Shown piece by piece: positions 25,114-34,872 of a DNA stretch of 36,244 bases. Origin of the DNA: Snowella sp. (GTDB taxonomy: Bacteria; Cyanobacteriota; Cyanobacteriia; Cyanobacteriales; Microcystaceae). Position 1 is the stretch's first letter. The number at the start of each line of letters is the position of its first letter. A program made the position numbers and the translations under genes. The stretch covers positions 15,806-52,049 of the forward strand of contig QBMS01000052.1 of the NCBI GenBank assembly GCA_003249095.1. The letters run 5' to 3'. A model generated the notes under the pieces. The model did not search any database. It was not told the origin of the DNA and worked only from the letters and a program-made list of their open reading frames with translations.

Positions 25114-26457
25114 TTGGCTACTCGTGTCATTATTGTTCGTCATGGACAAAGCAGTTACAACGCCCAAAAACGCATTCAAGGCAGAAGTGATGAGTCTGTA
25201 CTCACCGAAAAAGGACAGCTAGATGCTAAAACCGTGGGAAAAACCCTGAGTGGTCTCGATATTGATGGAATTTTTTGTAGTCCTCTGCAACGAGCAAAAT
25301 TGACGGCGGAAATTATTCAATCTTGTTTTGCTTCTCCGCCTAGTCTGACGGCGACTCCCGATCTCCTCGAAATTGACTTAGCTCTGTGGGAAAATTGGTA
25401 TAAAAAAGACGTTATCGAAAAATTTCCTGAAGAGTATCAATGCTGGCAAAAAAGACCCCAGGATTTTAAAATGACGATCGCCACGCCAGAGGGTCAAAAA
25501 GAGACTTTTCCCGTAGTAGATCTTTATCACCAAGCCCAAGGATTCTGGCAAAAACTCCTATCCGAACATCAAAATAAAACCCTGTTAATTGTTGCCCACA
25601 ATGGCATTAATCGTTGTTTGATCATGAGCGCGATCGGTGTCCCTGTGGATAACTATCACCGCATTCAGCAGTCAAATTGTAATATTAATGTTCTCAATTT
25701 TACGGGAAATTGGGGTGATCCCGTGCAATTGGAATCTCTCAATCAAACTTCCCATTTGGGCATAACAATCCCTTCCCTCCGTAAAGCTGAAACCCCTCTG
25801 CGTTTATTATTAATTCGTCACGGTGAAACTGAGTGGAATCGAGAATCACGCTTCCAAGGTATTCGGGATATTCCTTTGAATGATAATGGTTGGGGTCAGG
25901 CGAAAAAGGCGGCAGATTTTCTTAAAGATATTCCAATAGATTTAGCTATCAGTAGCCCCATGTTACGCCCCAAGGAAACGGCGGAAATTATTCTTCAATA
26001 TCATCCCGATGTGACCCTAGATTTACAACCTGATTTGATGGAAATTGGTCACGGTTTATGGGAAGGAAAATTAGAATCGGAAATTGAAGCGGATTTTCCA
26101 GGATTACTCAATGAATGGAAAACCTCTCCCGAAACCGTACAAATGCCCGAAGGGGAAAATTTACAGCAGGTCTGGGATAGAGCGATCGCCTGTTGGGATG
26201 AGCGAGTGAGTTATTACAGTGCTTTACCCGATAAATCCTTGGGAATTGTGGTGGCCCATGATGCCATTAATAAAGTAATTGTTTGTCATCTGTTGGGTTT
26301 GAGTCCTGCTAATTTTTGGAATATTAAACAGGGTAATGGGGGTGTGACGGTGATCGATTATCCCGATGGCCCCGATGGTGTGCCTGTTTTGCAAGCGATT
26401 AATATTACAACCCATTTGGGCGATATTTTAGACAAAACTGCCGCAGGAGCTTTATAG
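25114..26457 (+). CDS. Tandem two-domain histidine phosphatase
   Basis: The product has 447 residues. The TTG start at 25114 is supported by AGGAG 9 bases upstream and by the immediately following ATRVIIVRHGQ, which is where the fold begins. Two complete phosphoglycerate-mutase-like domains follow. The first has R-H-G at about 9-11, SPLQRAKLTAEI, E in EIDLALWENW and VAHNGINR. The second has RHGETEWN at about 235, SPMLRPKETAEI, EIGHGLWEGK and VAHDAINK. Both have the phospho-His, Arg and second His, so both may be active. The cyanobacterial family includes phosphoserine phosphatase and 2-carboxy-D-arabinitol 1-phosphatase-like enzymes (also annotated GpmB). The true substrate here cannot be fixed by sequence. 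Confidence 0.9.
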   Translation: MATRVIIVRHGQSSYNAQKRIQGRSDESVLTEKGQLDAKTVGKTLSGLDIDGIFCSPLQRAKLTAEIIQSCFASPPSLTATPDLLEIDLALWENWYKKDVIEKFPEEYQCWQKRPQDFKMTIATPEGQKETFPVVDLYHQAQGFWQKLLSEHQNKTLLIVAHNGINRCLIMSAIGVPVDNYHRIQQSNCNINVLNFTGNWGDPVQLESLNQTSHLGITIPSLRKAETPLRLLLIRHGETEWNRESRFQGIRDIPLNDNGWGQAKKAADFLKDIPIDLAISSPMLRPKETAEIILQYHPDVTLDLQPDLMEIGHGLWEGKLESEIEADFPGLLNEWKTSPETVQMPEGENLQQVWDRAIACWDERVSYYSALPDKSLGIVVAHDAINKVIVCHLLGLSPANFWNIKQGNGGVTVIDYPDGPDGVPVLQAINITTHLGDILDKTAAGAL

Positions 26458-26802
26458 ACTTTATCATCAGTTTTCGTGTTGAGTCTCTTGAAACATTAAA
26501 CCAGATCGCATTTTATTAACAAAATAGCGGTCTTTTTTTGTGAATTAGACGAGGAGGGCGATCGCGGAAATCAAGTTTTTTTGACACTCATGGGTAAGGC
26601 TGGCAACAGAAGAAAGTCAATTGAATGGGCTATTGTGCCAAGTCGCATCGCAAAAATTTCATTTCCCAGAATTGAGAAATTAGAAAACTGTTCTCTGCTC
26701 TCATCGTTCTGGGTAGTCGTTAGAAATATGCAATTTTCCAATTTTTTAGATTTTACGGTTTTCTTTAAAAGATCTTAAGATGACTAGGATAGTTCCTAAG
26801 CA
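26458..26802. other. Intergenic region phosphatase to sensor gene
   Basis: About 345 bases contain the terminator above and a HIP1 site (about 26559). A 65-residue frame (26581-26778) has no recognisable content and no ribosome site, so I do not call it a gene. Confidence 0.4.
26503..26539 (+). terminator. Rho-independent terminator after the histidine phosphatase gene
   Basis: AGATCGC pairs with GCGGTCT (one G-U), continued after a bulge by TTTT/AAAA, around a loop near 26513-26520. Seven T (26533-26539) follow. It is 46 bases after the stop. Confidence 0.8.
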
Positions 26803-29625
26803 ATGCTCATGATAGAACTCATCGAAAAATTGTTTTCGTCCGACACGTTTATTCCCCACGGACACTGCTATCTCTGGCAACCCGAATTGGTATGGCTGCA
26901 TCTTCTTTCAGATTCCCTCATTGCCCTAGCCTATTATTCCATTCCCCTGACTCTGATTTATTTTGTCAAAAAACGACAGGATTTACCCTTTGATTGGATT
27001 TTTCTGCTATTCAGTGCTTTCATCGTTTCCTGTGGCACGACTCACTTGATGGAGATTTGGACGCTGTGGCATCCTACCTATTGGTTATCTGGGGTAATTA
27101 AGGCAATAACGGCTTTTATCTCGATTTATACCGCAATTACTCTAGTAGAATTGATGCCCCTGGCTCTGAGTCTGCCGAGTCCTGCTCAAATGACCATTAT
27201 TAATCAAAATTTAGAACAACAAATTCGCGATCGCCAGGAAACCGAGAAAAACGTAGAACTTCAGGCCGTGATTCTTCGCAATATGGCCGAAGGAATTTGT
27301 TTAGTGAGGGCAGATAACGGGGTAATTGTCTATGCAAATCCTAAATTTGAGCAAATATTTGGTTACGACTCCCAGGAACTAGAGGGTAAACACGTCTCCA
27401 TTGTTAATTATCCCAGCGAAACGACCACTCCTGAAGGCATTAATCAAGCTATTCGGACGGCCGTATTAGAAAAAGGAGAACATACGTACGAAATCCAAAA
27501 TATCAAAAAAGATCACACACCTTTTTGGTGTAGTGCCACAACTTCCGTTTTTAATCATCCTGATTTTGGGGATGTTTTAGTTGCAGTTCAGCAAGACATC
27601 ACGGATCGTAAACAAGCAGAAGCAAAACTGGAAAAATTAAATCAAGAATTAGAGCAACGAATTGCCGCAGGAACCGCAGAACTCACTCAAGCAAATCAGC
27701 GTTTACAAGAAGAATTGGTGCAAAAGGAAAAATTACAACGAGAATTACTGCAACGGGAACAACTTTTTAATGGATTTTTTAATGCGGCCTCCTCTGCCCA
27801 TATTGGTTTGTGTATTCATGATCGGGATCTTTCCTATCTCCAGATCAATCAGGCTCTAGCGGATATTCATGGTTTATCGATCGCCGACCATCTGGGTAAA
27901 ACCTGTACCGAAATTATCCCTAATATTGCCATCAATCTGGTTCCAGCCCTCAAAAGTGTCATCGAAACGGGAGAAGCGATCGATAAACTGGAAATCTCAG
28001 GCACAATGCCCAGTCAACCTGATGTTTTACGTTACTGGTTAGTCTCTTTCTTTCCTATTTTTGGAGAACAAACAGAGGTCATTGCCGTCGGAAAAATTGT
28101 CTTAGAAATTAGCGATCGCAAACAAGTGGAAGATTCCCTGCGTCAGAGCGAAGAACAACTCCGTCTTGCCTTGGATGTCACCCATATCGGTTTTTGGGAT
28201 GTAAACTTTCTAACCCAAAAGACTATTTGGAACGATAATCATTACAGCTTGTTTGGTTTAGAGCGAAATGCTATCAAGCCAAGTCTTGAAGCCTGGCAAG
28301 GGACTATTCACCCTGAAGATCGAGGTTGGGTAGTAGAGTATTTTACTAATTCGTTGAAATCTCAAACCGATTATGAAGCCGAATATCGCATTGTTTGGCC
28401 TGATCGCTCTGTTCACTGGGTTTTATGCAAAGGAAAAGCCGTTTATGATAATTCGGGGCAAGCCATACGTTCGATCGGATTAATTTTGGATATCACCGAT
28501 CGCAAATTTGCCGAAGAAAAAATGCAGACGATTAATCAACAACTAGAGTCTAGTGTCGAAGAATTACGACAAAAAAATCAGGAAATGCAATTAGTGGGAG
28601 AAATCAGTGACTTTTTGCAATCGTGTTTAACCGTTGAAGAAGCCTGCGCGACTATTTCAACCCTGGCAAAACCATTGTTTCCTCACTGTACCGTCGGCAT
28701 TTTCATGATTGCCAATTCCCGCAATCGTCTTGAATTAATTAATGCTTGGGGAAATGTGGCCTCCCTGGACACTCTCTTTCTTCCCAATGATTGCTGGGCC
28801 TTGCGACGGGGGCGATCGCATTGGATCGATCATGAACACCACGATCTTCTCTGCAACCATAGCGATCATCACCATCCCCCCGCCGAATCTCTTTGTATTC
28901 CCATGATTGCCCAGGGCGAAACCCTCGGATTATTACATTTATCTGCATCAACCCCTGGCAATTTAACCGAATCTCGGCGACAGTTAGCGCGGACAATTTC
29001 GGAGCAACTGAGTCTGGCGATCGCCAATTTAACCCTACGGGCAACCCTCCAAGCCCAAAGCATCCGTGATCCCCTCACAGGATTATTTAATCGTCGCTAT
29101 CTAGAAGAATTTTTTCACAAGGAAATCCATCGGGCGCAACGCAATCAATACTCTATCGGGGTAATTATGATTGACATCGATCATTTCAAAAGATTTAACG
29201 ATACCCTCGGCCATGATGGGGGAGACTTCATTCTGAAAGAAATTGGTCAATTACTGAAAGACCAGGTTCGAGCTTCTGATATTGCCTGTCGCTTTGGGGG
29301 AGAAGAAATGATCCTCATTTTACCCGATGTCTCCTTGGAGATTGCTTGTCAACGGGCAGAAGGGATACGAAGCGCGATCGCCCAACTCAGGCTGGTCTAT
29401 AACGAAAGGGCGATCGACACCATTACGGCTTCCTTTGGAGTGGCTTGTTTTCCTGATCACGGAGGAACCGTAAATGCAGTTATTAAAACGGCGGATCATG
29501 CCCTCTATCGTGCTAAAAACGGGGGACGAAATCAAGTCGTCGTGGGAATTCCATCAACGATTCTAGAAGCAGAAGCGTACAGTCACGACCCAAAAGCGGC
29601 CTTACCTCTCAATGCCCAGGGTTAA
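26803..29625 (+). CDS. Ethylene-receptor-like sensor with PAS, GAF and GGDEF domains
   Basis: The product has 940 residues; ATG 26809 is an alternative start. Residues 20-115 carry three membrane helices matching the ethylene-binding domain of plant ETR1 and cyanobacterial Slr1212. D37, Y44, I74, C77 and H81 line up with ETR1 D25, Y32, I62, C65 and H69, where Cys and His hold the copper cofactor. Next come PAS 1 (about 150-270), a coiled coil (about 270-315), PAS 2 (about 320-440), PAS 3 with PAC (about 445-575), a second coiled coil, GAF (about 600-740) and GGDEF (about 755-915). The GGDEF A-site is GGEEM. A canonical inhibitory I-site R-x-x-D (RASD) lies five residues before it, so it is predicted to make c-di-GMP. 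No EAL domain is present. The signal is inferred, not shown. Confidence 0.9.
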   Translation: MLMIELIEKLFSSDTFIPHGHCYLWQPELVWLHLLSDSLIALAYYSIPLTLIYFVKKRQDLPFDWIFLLFSAFIVSCGTTHLMEIWTLWHPTYWLSGVIKAITAFISIYTAITLVELMPLALSLPSPAQMTIINQNLEQQIRDRQETEKNVELQAVILRNMAEGICLVRADNGVIVYANPKFEQIFGYDSQELEGKHVSIVNYPSETTTPEGINQAIRTAVLEKGEHTYEIQNIKKDHTPFWCSATTSVFNHPDFGDVLVAVQQDITDRKQAEAKLEKLNQELEQRIAAGTAELTQANQRLQEELVQKEKLQRELLQREQLFNGFFNAASSAHIGLCIHDRDLSYLQINQALADIHGLSIADHLGKTCTEIIPNIAINLVPALKSVIETGEAIDKLEISGTMPSQPDVLRYWLVSFFPIFGEQTEVIAVGKIVLEISDRKQVEDSLRQSEEQLRLALDVTHIGFWDVNFLTQKTIWNDNHYSLFGLERNAIKPSLEAWQGTIHPEDRGWVVEYFTNSLKSQTDYEAEYRIVWPDRSVHWVLCKGKAVYDNSGQAIRSIGLILDITDRKFAEEKMQTINQQLESSVEELRQKNQEMQLVGEISDFLQSCLTVEEACATISTLAKPLFPHCTVGIFMIANSRNRLELINAWGNVASLDTLFLPNDCWALRRGRSHWIDHEHHDLLCNHSDHHHPPAESLCIPMIAQGETLGLLHLSASTPGNLTESRRQLARTISEQLSLAIANLTLRATLQAQSIRDPLTGLFNRRYLEEFFHKEIHRAQRNQYSIGVIMIDIDHFKRFNDTLGHDGGDFILKEIGQLLKDQVRASDIACRFGGEEMILILPDVSLEIACQRAEGIRSAIAQLRLVYNERAIDTITASFGVACFPDHGGTVNAVIKTADHALYRAKNGGRNQVVVGIPSTILEAEAYSHDPKAALPLNAQG

Positions 29626-29924
29626 AATGAAGATCCCCCTCTAGGAGTGAGCTTAAGGTAGTCAGTGAGTTTATCGAACTGTTTATATCTAACCCCATGC
29701 TCTTACCTATCGGATGGGATAAAAGAAACTCTTTAATGGCATAAATCCTGAGCATCAGCTTTTTTTGAGATTCGTTCCCCTGATAACAATCCATTATTGG
29801 TAAGAACCGATACAATAGTTGGGATCGAGCGTATTTTAGGCTGGTTAGATAAGCTATTTAGATATCGTCCTCGACATTTTAGTGCTTTTGCTGTTTTGCA
29901 TTGTTGATACTCCTTGAGGTTCCT
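29626..29924. other. Intergenic region upstream of ppc
   Basis: About 300 bases contain no gene that I can support. GAGCTTAAGGTAGTCA at about 29649-29664 matches the left extension of dispersed repeat copies A1 and A3, but the 72-nt hairpin part is absent here. The short minus-strand frames have no recognisable content. Confidence 0.4.
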
Positions 29925-32900
29925 ATGAGTCCGGTCATTCAATCCTCTTCTTCCCCTAATGTGGCTCCCGTCTCCAACGGAGGTGATAAAAATTTACGGT
30001 CTGATCTCCCCGAAGATTCCGTACTATATCATCGCTTAAAGTTGGTGGAAGAGATTTGGGAATCGGTATTGCAATCCGAGTGTGGGCAAGAATTAGTCGA
30101 TTTGCTCAAGGAGTTGCGATCGCGGTGTTCTCCAGAGGATGTCGCCACAGGAATGACGCAAGACTCTCTATTGGCCATCACAGAACGAATCGAAAAATTA
30201 GAACTCAACGATGCCATTCGGGCCGCCCGTGCCTTCGCGCTCTATTTCCAATTAATCAATATTGTGGAGCAACATTACGAACAACGGGAACAGGAGAAAA
30301 ATCGCTGGGAATCAGCCCAAAACGTCAGCTCAGAGATAGAGGATGAAAAATCCGATGAAGCCTCGATCGCGCCCATCCCTATCGAGTTGAGTCTATTGAA
30401 AAAAAGTATGGGAGACGGGGAAGGAATTGAGCAAGTTGGGGATTTTAATTGGTTATTTAGCCAACTTAAAACCCTGAACGTTCCCCCTAAACAAATTCAA
30501 CGATTGTTGGATCAACTGGATATTCGCCTCGTTATTACGGCCCACCCGACGGAAATTGTCCGCCACACCATTCGTCGTAAACAACGTCGTATTGATAGGG
30601 TGTTACGCAAACTTGACCAATTGGAAGGTGGGGTTACCCGATTAGATTGGCTAAATTCCTGGGAAGCTCGGTCAGAAATGGATAAATTGACCGAAGAAAT
30701 TCGCTTTTGGTGGCGGACAGATGAATTACATCAATTTAAGCCAACCGTCTTAGATGAAGTGGATTATTCTCTCCACTATTTCGATGAAGTACTGTTTGAT
30801 GCCATTCCCCAACTCGCAAAACGATTAGAACAGGCGATTAAAAGTAATTTTCCTTGGTTACGCGCTCCTCGTCCTGATTTTTGTTACTTTGGTTCCTGGG
30901 TCGGTGGCGATCGCGATGGAAACCCGTCTGTTACCCCTGAAGTGACCTGGCAGACCGCTTGTTATCAAAGAGAGATGGTTCTCAAGAAATATCTCCGTCA
31001 TATCGGCGAATTAACTTCTTTTCTCAGTCCTTCCCTCCATTGGTGCAAAATGTCCCAGGAGATTCTGGACTCCCTAGAACGCGATCGCATGGAATTACCC
31101 GAAATCTATGAAGGGTTAATGCTCCGTTATCGTCAGGAACCCTATCGCATGAAATTGGCCTATATCCAGAAGCGATTGGAAAATACCCTAGCTCGCAATA
31201 GTCAGATGTCTAGCCCCGATAAACGGCAGATGATCAGCCAAATGAGCCATCCCCAGTATTATCGGACAGGGGCAGAATTTCTTGAAGAACTGCAACTGAT
31301 TCAGCGCAATTTAGCCGAAACGGGCCTAACTTGCCTCGAACTCGATCACCTGATTACCCAGGTGGAAGTTTACGGCTTTATTCTCGTGCAATTGGATTTT
31401 CGTCAGGAATCCTCTCGCCATGCTGAAGCGATCGCCGAAATCTCAGCCTACATGGGGGTACTGCCCTATCCCTACGAGCAACTGAGTGAAGCCGAAAAAA
31501 TCAATTGGCTCAGTGTTGAATTGCAAACCCGACGGCCTCTGATTCCCCAGGAAATGCCCTTTTCCGAGAGAACCTGTGAAACCATTGAAACCATGAGAAT
31601 GTTGCGCTATCTGCAACAGGAATTCAGCCCAGCCATTTGCCAGACCTATATCATCAGCATGACCAACGATGCCAGTGATGTCCTAGAAGTCTTATTACTA
31701 GCGAAAGAAGCGGGCTTGTATGATCCTGCGACCAGTAGCTCCTCCGTGCGGATCGTCCCCCTCTTTGAAACCGTAGAAGATCTCAAGCACGCCCCAACCG
31801 TGATGAAATGTCTTTTTGAACTGCCCTTTTATCGAGCAGCCCTCGCGGGTAGTTATAAAGCCCTAGCTCAGGGTCAAATCGAGGAGAACAATGCGCCGAT
31901 TCTCGTCCCAGAGCCGATTTTGAAACCCGCCAATTTACAGGAAATCATGGTTGGTTATTCCGATAGCAACAAGGATTCGGGATTTTTAAGTAGTAATTGG
32001 GAAATTCATAAAGCTCAAAAAGCCCTACAACAGGTTGCCCAGGAACATGGCTTAATTCTGCGGCTCTTTCATGGTCGGGGTGGCTCCGTTGGTCGGGGTG
32101 GTGGCCCTGCCTATAAAGCGATTTTGGCCCAACCTGCGGGAACTGTTGATGGACGGATCAAAATTACGGAACAGGGAGAAGTTTTAGCCTCTAAATATTC
32201 TCTCCCCGAACTCGCCCTATATAATCTCGAAACCCTGACCGCCGCCGTTATTCAAGCCAGTTTACTCAAAAGTAGTTTTGACCATATTGAGCCTTGGAAC
32301 CGCATTATGGAAGAAATAGCGGCTTCTTCCCGTCAAGCGTATCGGTCGTTAGTTTACGAAGAGCCAGATTTCATTGACTTTTTCCTGTCTGTTACTCCCA
32401 TTCCTGAAATTAGTGAATTACAGATCAGTTCCCGCCCTGCTCGTCGTAAGAGTGGAAAAAAAGACCTCAGCACTCTGCGGGCCATTCCCTGGGTCTTTAG
32501 CTGGACTCAGAGCCGTTTTCTACTTCCCGCTTGGTATGGGGTGGGGACGGCATTAAAAACCTTTGTTGGCCAAGATCCTGTTAAAAATCTGAAATTATTG
32601 CGCTATTTTTACTTTAAATGGCCTTTCTTTAATATGGTGATTGCCAAGGTTGAGATGACCCTTTCTAAGGTTGATTTGAATATTGCCCAACATTATGTTC
32701 AGGAATTATCCCAACCCGAAGACCGTGAACGATTCCAACGTCTGTTTGAAAAAATTGCCGATGAATATCGTCTTACCCGTGATATTACGCTCAAAATTAC
32801 CGCCCATGAAAATTTATTAGACGGCGATCGCGGCTTACAAAGATCGGTTCAACTACGCAATCGCACTATTGTTCCCCTGGGCTTTTTACAGGTTTCTTTA

Positions 32901-33038
32901 CTGAAACGATTAAGACTCGTAACCCAGGAAGCCGAATCCAGTGGTGTGCGTTATCGCCGCTATTCCAAGGAGGAATTATTACGGGGTGCATTGTTGACGA
33001 TTAATGGTATCGCGGCAGGAATGCGTAATACAGGCTAA
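29925..33038 (+). CDS. ppc: Phosphoenolpyruvate carboxylase
   Basis: The product has 1037 residues from ATG 29925. GAGG at 29916-29919 is a good ribosome site, and the in-frame TTG at 29901 has none. PEPC adds bicarbonate to PEP to give oxaloacetate, feeding the TCA branch and nitrogen assimilation. Catalytic blocks are [18 protein letters not shown] (about 203-220, catalytic His) and [14 protein letters not shown] (about 715-728). The C-terminus ends in NTG, as required in this family. The length of about 1037 reflects the cyanobacterial N-terminal extension and an acidic insert (near 125-160). It is a cytoplasmic homotetramer, usually controlled by metabolites. No phosphorylation Ser of the plant type is obvious at the N-terminus. 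Copy A2 of the 72-nt element starts 22 bases after the stop. Confidence 0.97.
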   Translation: MSPVIQSSSSPNVAPVSNGGDKNLRSDLPEDSVLYHRLKLVEEIWESVLQSECGQELVDLLKELRSRCSPEDVATGMTQDSLLAITERIEKLELNDAIRAARAFALYFQLINIVEQHYEQREQEKNRWESAQNVSSEIEDEKSDEASIAPIPIELSLLKKSMGDGEGIEQVGDFNWLFSQLKTLNVPPKQIQRLLDQLDIRLVITAHPTEIVRHTIRRKQRRIDRVLRKLDQLEGGVTRLDWLNSWEARSEMDKLTEEIRFWWRTDELHQFKPTVLDEVDYSLHYFDEVLFDAIPQLAKRLEQAIKSNFPWLRAPRPDFCYFGSWVGGDRDGNPSVTPEVTWQTACYQREMVLKKYLRHIGELTSFLSPSLHWCKMSQEILDSLERDRMELPEIYEGLMLRYRQEPYRMKLAYIQKRLENTLARNSQMSSPDKRQMISQMSHPQYYRTGAEFLEELQLIQRNLAETGLTCLELDHLITQVEVYGFILVQLDFRQESSRHAEAIAEISAYMGVLPYPYEQLSEAEKINWLSVELQTRRPLIPQEMPFSERTCETIETMRMLRYLQQEFSPAICQTYIISMTNDASDVLEVLLLAKEAGLYDPATSSSSVRIVPLFETVEDLKHAPTVMKCLFELPFYRAALAGSYKALAQGQIEENNAPILVPEPILKPANLQEIMVGYSDSNKDSGFLSSNWEIHKAQKALQQVAQEHGLILRLFHGRGGSVGRGGGPAYKAILAQPAGTVDGRIKITEQGEVLASKYSLPELALYNLETLTAAVIQASLLKSSFDHIEPWNRIMEEIAASSRQAYRSLVYEEPDFIDFFLSVTPIPEISELQISSRPARRKSGKKDLSTLRAIPWVFSWTQSRFLLPAWYGVGTALKTFVGQDPVKNLKLLRYFYFKWPFFNMVIAKVEMTLSKVDLNIAQHYVQELSQPEDRERFQRLFEKIADEYRLTRDITLKITAHENLLDGDRGLQRSVQLRNRTIVPLGFLQVSLLKRLRLVTQEAESSGVRYRRYSKEELLRGALLTINGIAAGMRNTG

Positions 33039-33060
33039 TTTGGGGAATTTATCCAGTAAG

Positions 33061-33132
33061 ATTGGGCGTAAGCCTTACGCCCCTGCAGGATTTTTTTGAA
33101 AATAGCTGTCACTTTTTCAGTTTAAATTCGTA
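33061..33132 (+). repeat. 72-nt dispersed palindromic element, copy A2
   Basis: It has the same length and orientation as A1 (10322-10393), with the hairpin GGGCGTAAGCCTTACGCCC and the end GTTTAAATTCGTA. Here CTGCAGGA and seven T follow the hairpin, so it may also serve as a terminator for ppc. With A3 (inverted) it brackets the dehydrogenase gene. Confidence 0.85.
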
Positions 33133-33166
33133 TGATTTCAGGAAATATCGTTTTATTGGATTTACG

Positions 33167-34063
33167 ATGATGGTTCAGCCTCAAAAACTTGCTTTTTTAG
33201 GATTAGGGGTAATGGGTGCGCCGATGACCGCAAACTTAGTCCGTAAAGGCTTTTCGGTGACTGCCTGGAATCGGACTCCTAATTCCATCGGTATAGAAAC
33301 TGTGGAAAAAGCAGGGGCAAAAGTTGTCAATACCCTAGCGGAAGCCGTCAAAAATGCGGATATTATTCTGACCTGCTTGGGGGATGTTCCCGATGTAAAA
33401 GCAGTCATCTTAGGAGAAAACGGTGTCATTCACCAGGCCAAACCCAATGCTTTAATCATTGATTTTAGTACCATTGGCCGAGATGCCGCCCAGGAAATTG
33501 CCCAAATTTTACGGTCAAATCATTTGCGTTTTTTGGATGCACCTGTTTCAGGGGGAGATATTGGCGCGAAACAGGGAACGTTAACCATCATGGTCGGTGG
33601 CACAGAAGCCGATTTTCAGGAATCTCAGCCCTATTTACAAGCAATGGGCAAAAATATTTATTACTGTGGCCCATCGGGGAGCGGTCAAGCCGTTAAACTT
33701 TGCAATCAAGTTCTGGCGGCGTTGAATATGGTGGGACTCTGTGAGGCGATCGCCTTGGCTCAGGAACAAAATATTGATCCCAATTTAATGATTGAGGTTT
33801 GTTCCACAGGAGCAGCGGGATCTTGGGCATTAGCAAATCTCGGCCCAAAAATTGTCGCCGATGACCTCAATCCCGGTTTTATGATTAAACATATTTTGAA
33901 GGATTTACGGCTAGTCCAAGAAACCTTTAAAAATTCGGATAAATCCTTCGCGGGGGTAGAACTCGCCGATCGCCTCTTTAAAATAGTTCAAGATTTAGAT
34001 CAGGGTAAAGGAGCAGAACAGGGAACCCAAGCCATGATTCGCGCCTATCAAGATAACGAATAA
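33167..34063 (+). CDS. NAD(P)-dependent beta-hydroxyacid dehydrogenase (3-hydroxyisobutyrate dehydrogenase / glyoxylate reductase family)
   Basis: The product has 298 residues from ATG 33167 (or 297 from 33170). The longer in-frame version from 33062 runs through the repeat and is rejected. A Rossmann motif LGLGVMGAPM (G12, G14, G17) is followed by NRTP. The substrate-binding block is DAPVSGGDIGAKQGTLTIMVGG and the catalytic Lys is K177 in GSGQAVKLCNQ. Relatives reduce glyoxylate or succinic semialdehyde (GLYR) or oxidise 3-hydroxyisobutyrate. In cyanobacteria a glyoxylate/succinic semialdehyde reductase role is plausible, but the substrate is not fixed by what I see. Confidence 0.9.
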   Translation: MMVQPQKLAFLGLGVMGAPMTANLVRKGFSVTAWNRTPNSIGIETVEKAGAKVVNTLAEAVKNADIILTCLGDVPDVKAVILGENGVIHQAKPNALIIDFSTIGRDAAQEIAQILRSNHLRFLDAPVSGGDIGAKQGTLTIMVGGTEADFQESQPYLQAMGKNIYYCGPSGSGQAVKLCNQVLAALNMVGLCEAIALAQEQNIDPNLMIEVCSTGAAGSWALANLGPKIVADDLNPGFMIKHILKDLRLVQETFKNSDKSFAGVELADRLFKIVQDLDQGKGAEQGTQAMIRAYQDNE

Positions 34064-34177
34064 ATATTAAGAGTCATTAAATTAATCAAAATTAACTTGC
34101 AAATTCGACTTAAATATTAGCTATGATACCAAAAGTGTTTGGTCGATAATTAGCAATTGATAGAATCTTATAGGTTA

Positions 34178-34249
34178 TACCAATTTAAACTAAAAACATT
34201 GCGGATATTTTCAAGAAAATCCTGTAGGGGCGTAAGGCTTACGCCCAAT
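34178..34249 (-). repeat. 72-nt dispersed palindromic element, copy A3 (inverted)
   Basis: It is the reverse complement of the A1/A2 layout and exactly 72 bases. Similarity to A1 extends a further 25 bases to about 34274 (GAACTTAAGGTAGTCA on the minus strand). It lies in the 276-base gap between the dehydrogenase gene and the next small gene. Confidence 0.85.
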
Positions 34250-34339
34250 AAAATAGTATGACTACCTTAAGTTCCATTTAATTTGGGATTAGTAAATTTA
34301 ACGATTATCGCATTCTCCATTTTTCAAAATTAATCAGGT

Positions 34340-34675
34340 ATGACAATGGGCTTAAAAATTATCGAAAGTTATGATTCTAGTTTCACCCTATCCCCAGAAA
34401 CCAAAGAGATTTTATTTAAACTATTAACTAATGAAGCGTTTATTCAACAATTAACTCAACAAGTCGATAATACAAAATTAGAATTTACCGAACTCATTTT
34501 TCAACCCGTTCCCTATAGCAGTGAAACCCCCAAGGGAATGCCCCAGGAATTTGAAGCCTATTATCAATCGGTTGATCATCTTATTATTAATGTTCCTCCT
34601 AATTTTATGTTTCAAGCAAAAATCTTTAAACCAAGTCGCCTCTGTGCCATTTATAGGAAATTAGCGTCGGAATAA
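34340..34675 (+). CDS. Conserved hypothetical protein
   Basis: The product has 111 residues from ATG 34340. The ATG at 34346 is better placed (7 bases) after AGG at 34336-34338 and gives MGLKIIESYDSSFTLSPETK. It is predicted helical in the first half (LSPETKEILFKLLTNEAFIQQLTQQV), then has alternating strands (ELIFQPVPYS, HLIINVPPNFMFQAKIF). It has no signal peptide, no membrane helix and no motif I recognise. No operon partner is clear; a palindromic repeat lies in the 197-base gap before the next gene. Confidence 0.65.
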   Translation: MTMGLKIIESYDSSFTLSPETKEILFKLLTNEAFIQQLTQQVDNTKLEFTELIFQPVPYSSETPKGMPQEFEAYYQSVDHLIINVPPNFMFQAKIFKPSRLCAIYRKLASE

Positions 34676-34779
34676 TGAATATTAAAAATAGCAGCTTGTT
34701 CTGATCATTTTAAACTGTAGGGACATAATATATTATAGAGGTATTCATAGAAGTGAGGTATTATCAAACATTGCTTAAC

Positions 34780-34797
34780 AAGGGGCTTAAGCCCCTT
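34780..34797. repeat. 18-bp perfect palindrome, copy B2
   Basis: AAGGGGCTTAAGCCCCTT, identical to copy B1 at 19873-19890, including the flanking ACA and GCCT. Confidence 0.8.
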
Positions 34798-34872
34798 GCC
34801 TATACCTCATACGACTACACACCGCTATATGTCCTCCATCTTATTATTATTAAAAATTGAATCTTAAAGAAT

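Noticed and set aside
26581-26778. 65-residue frame upstream of the ethylene-receptor-like gene
   Set aside because: It has no ribosome site, no conserved motif and lies in AT-rich spacer. It was left as intergenic.
29733-29942. 69-residue minus-strand frame upstream of ppc
   Set aside because: It overlaps the ppc start and has no features of a real gene.
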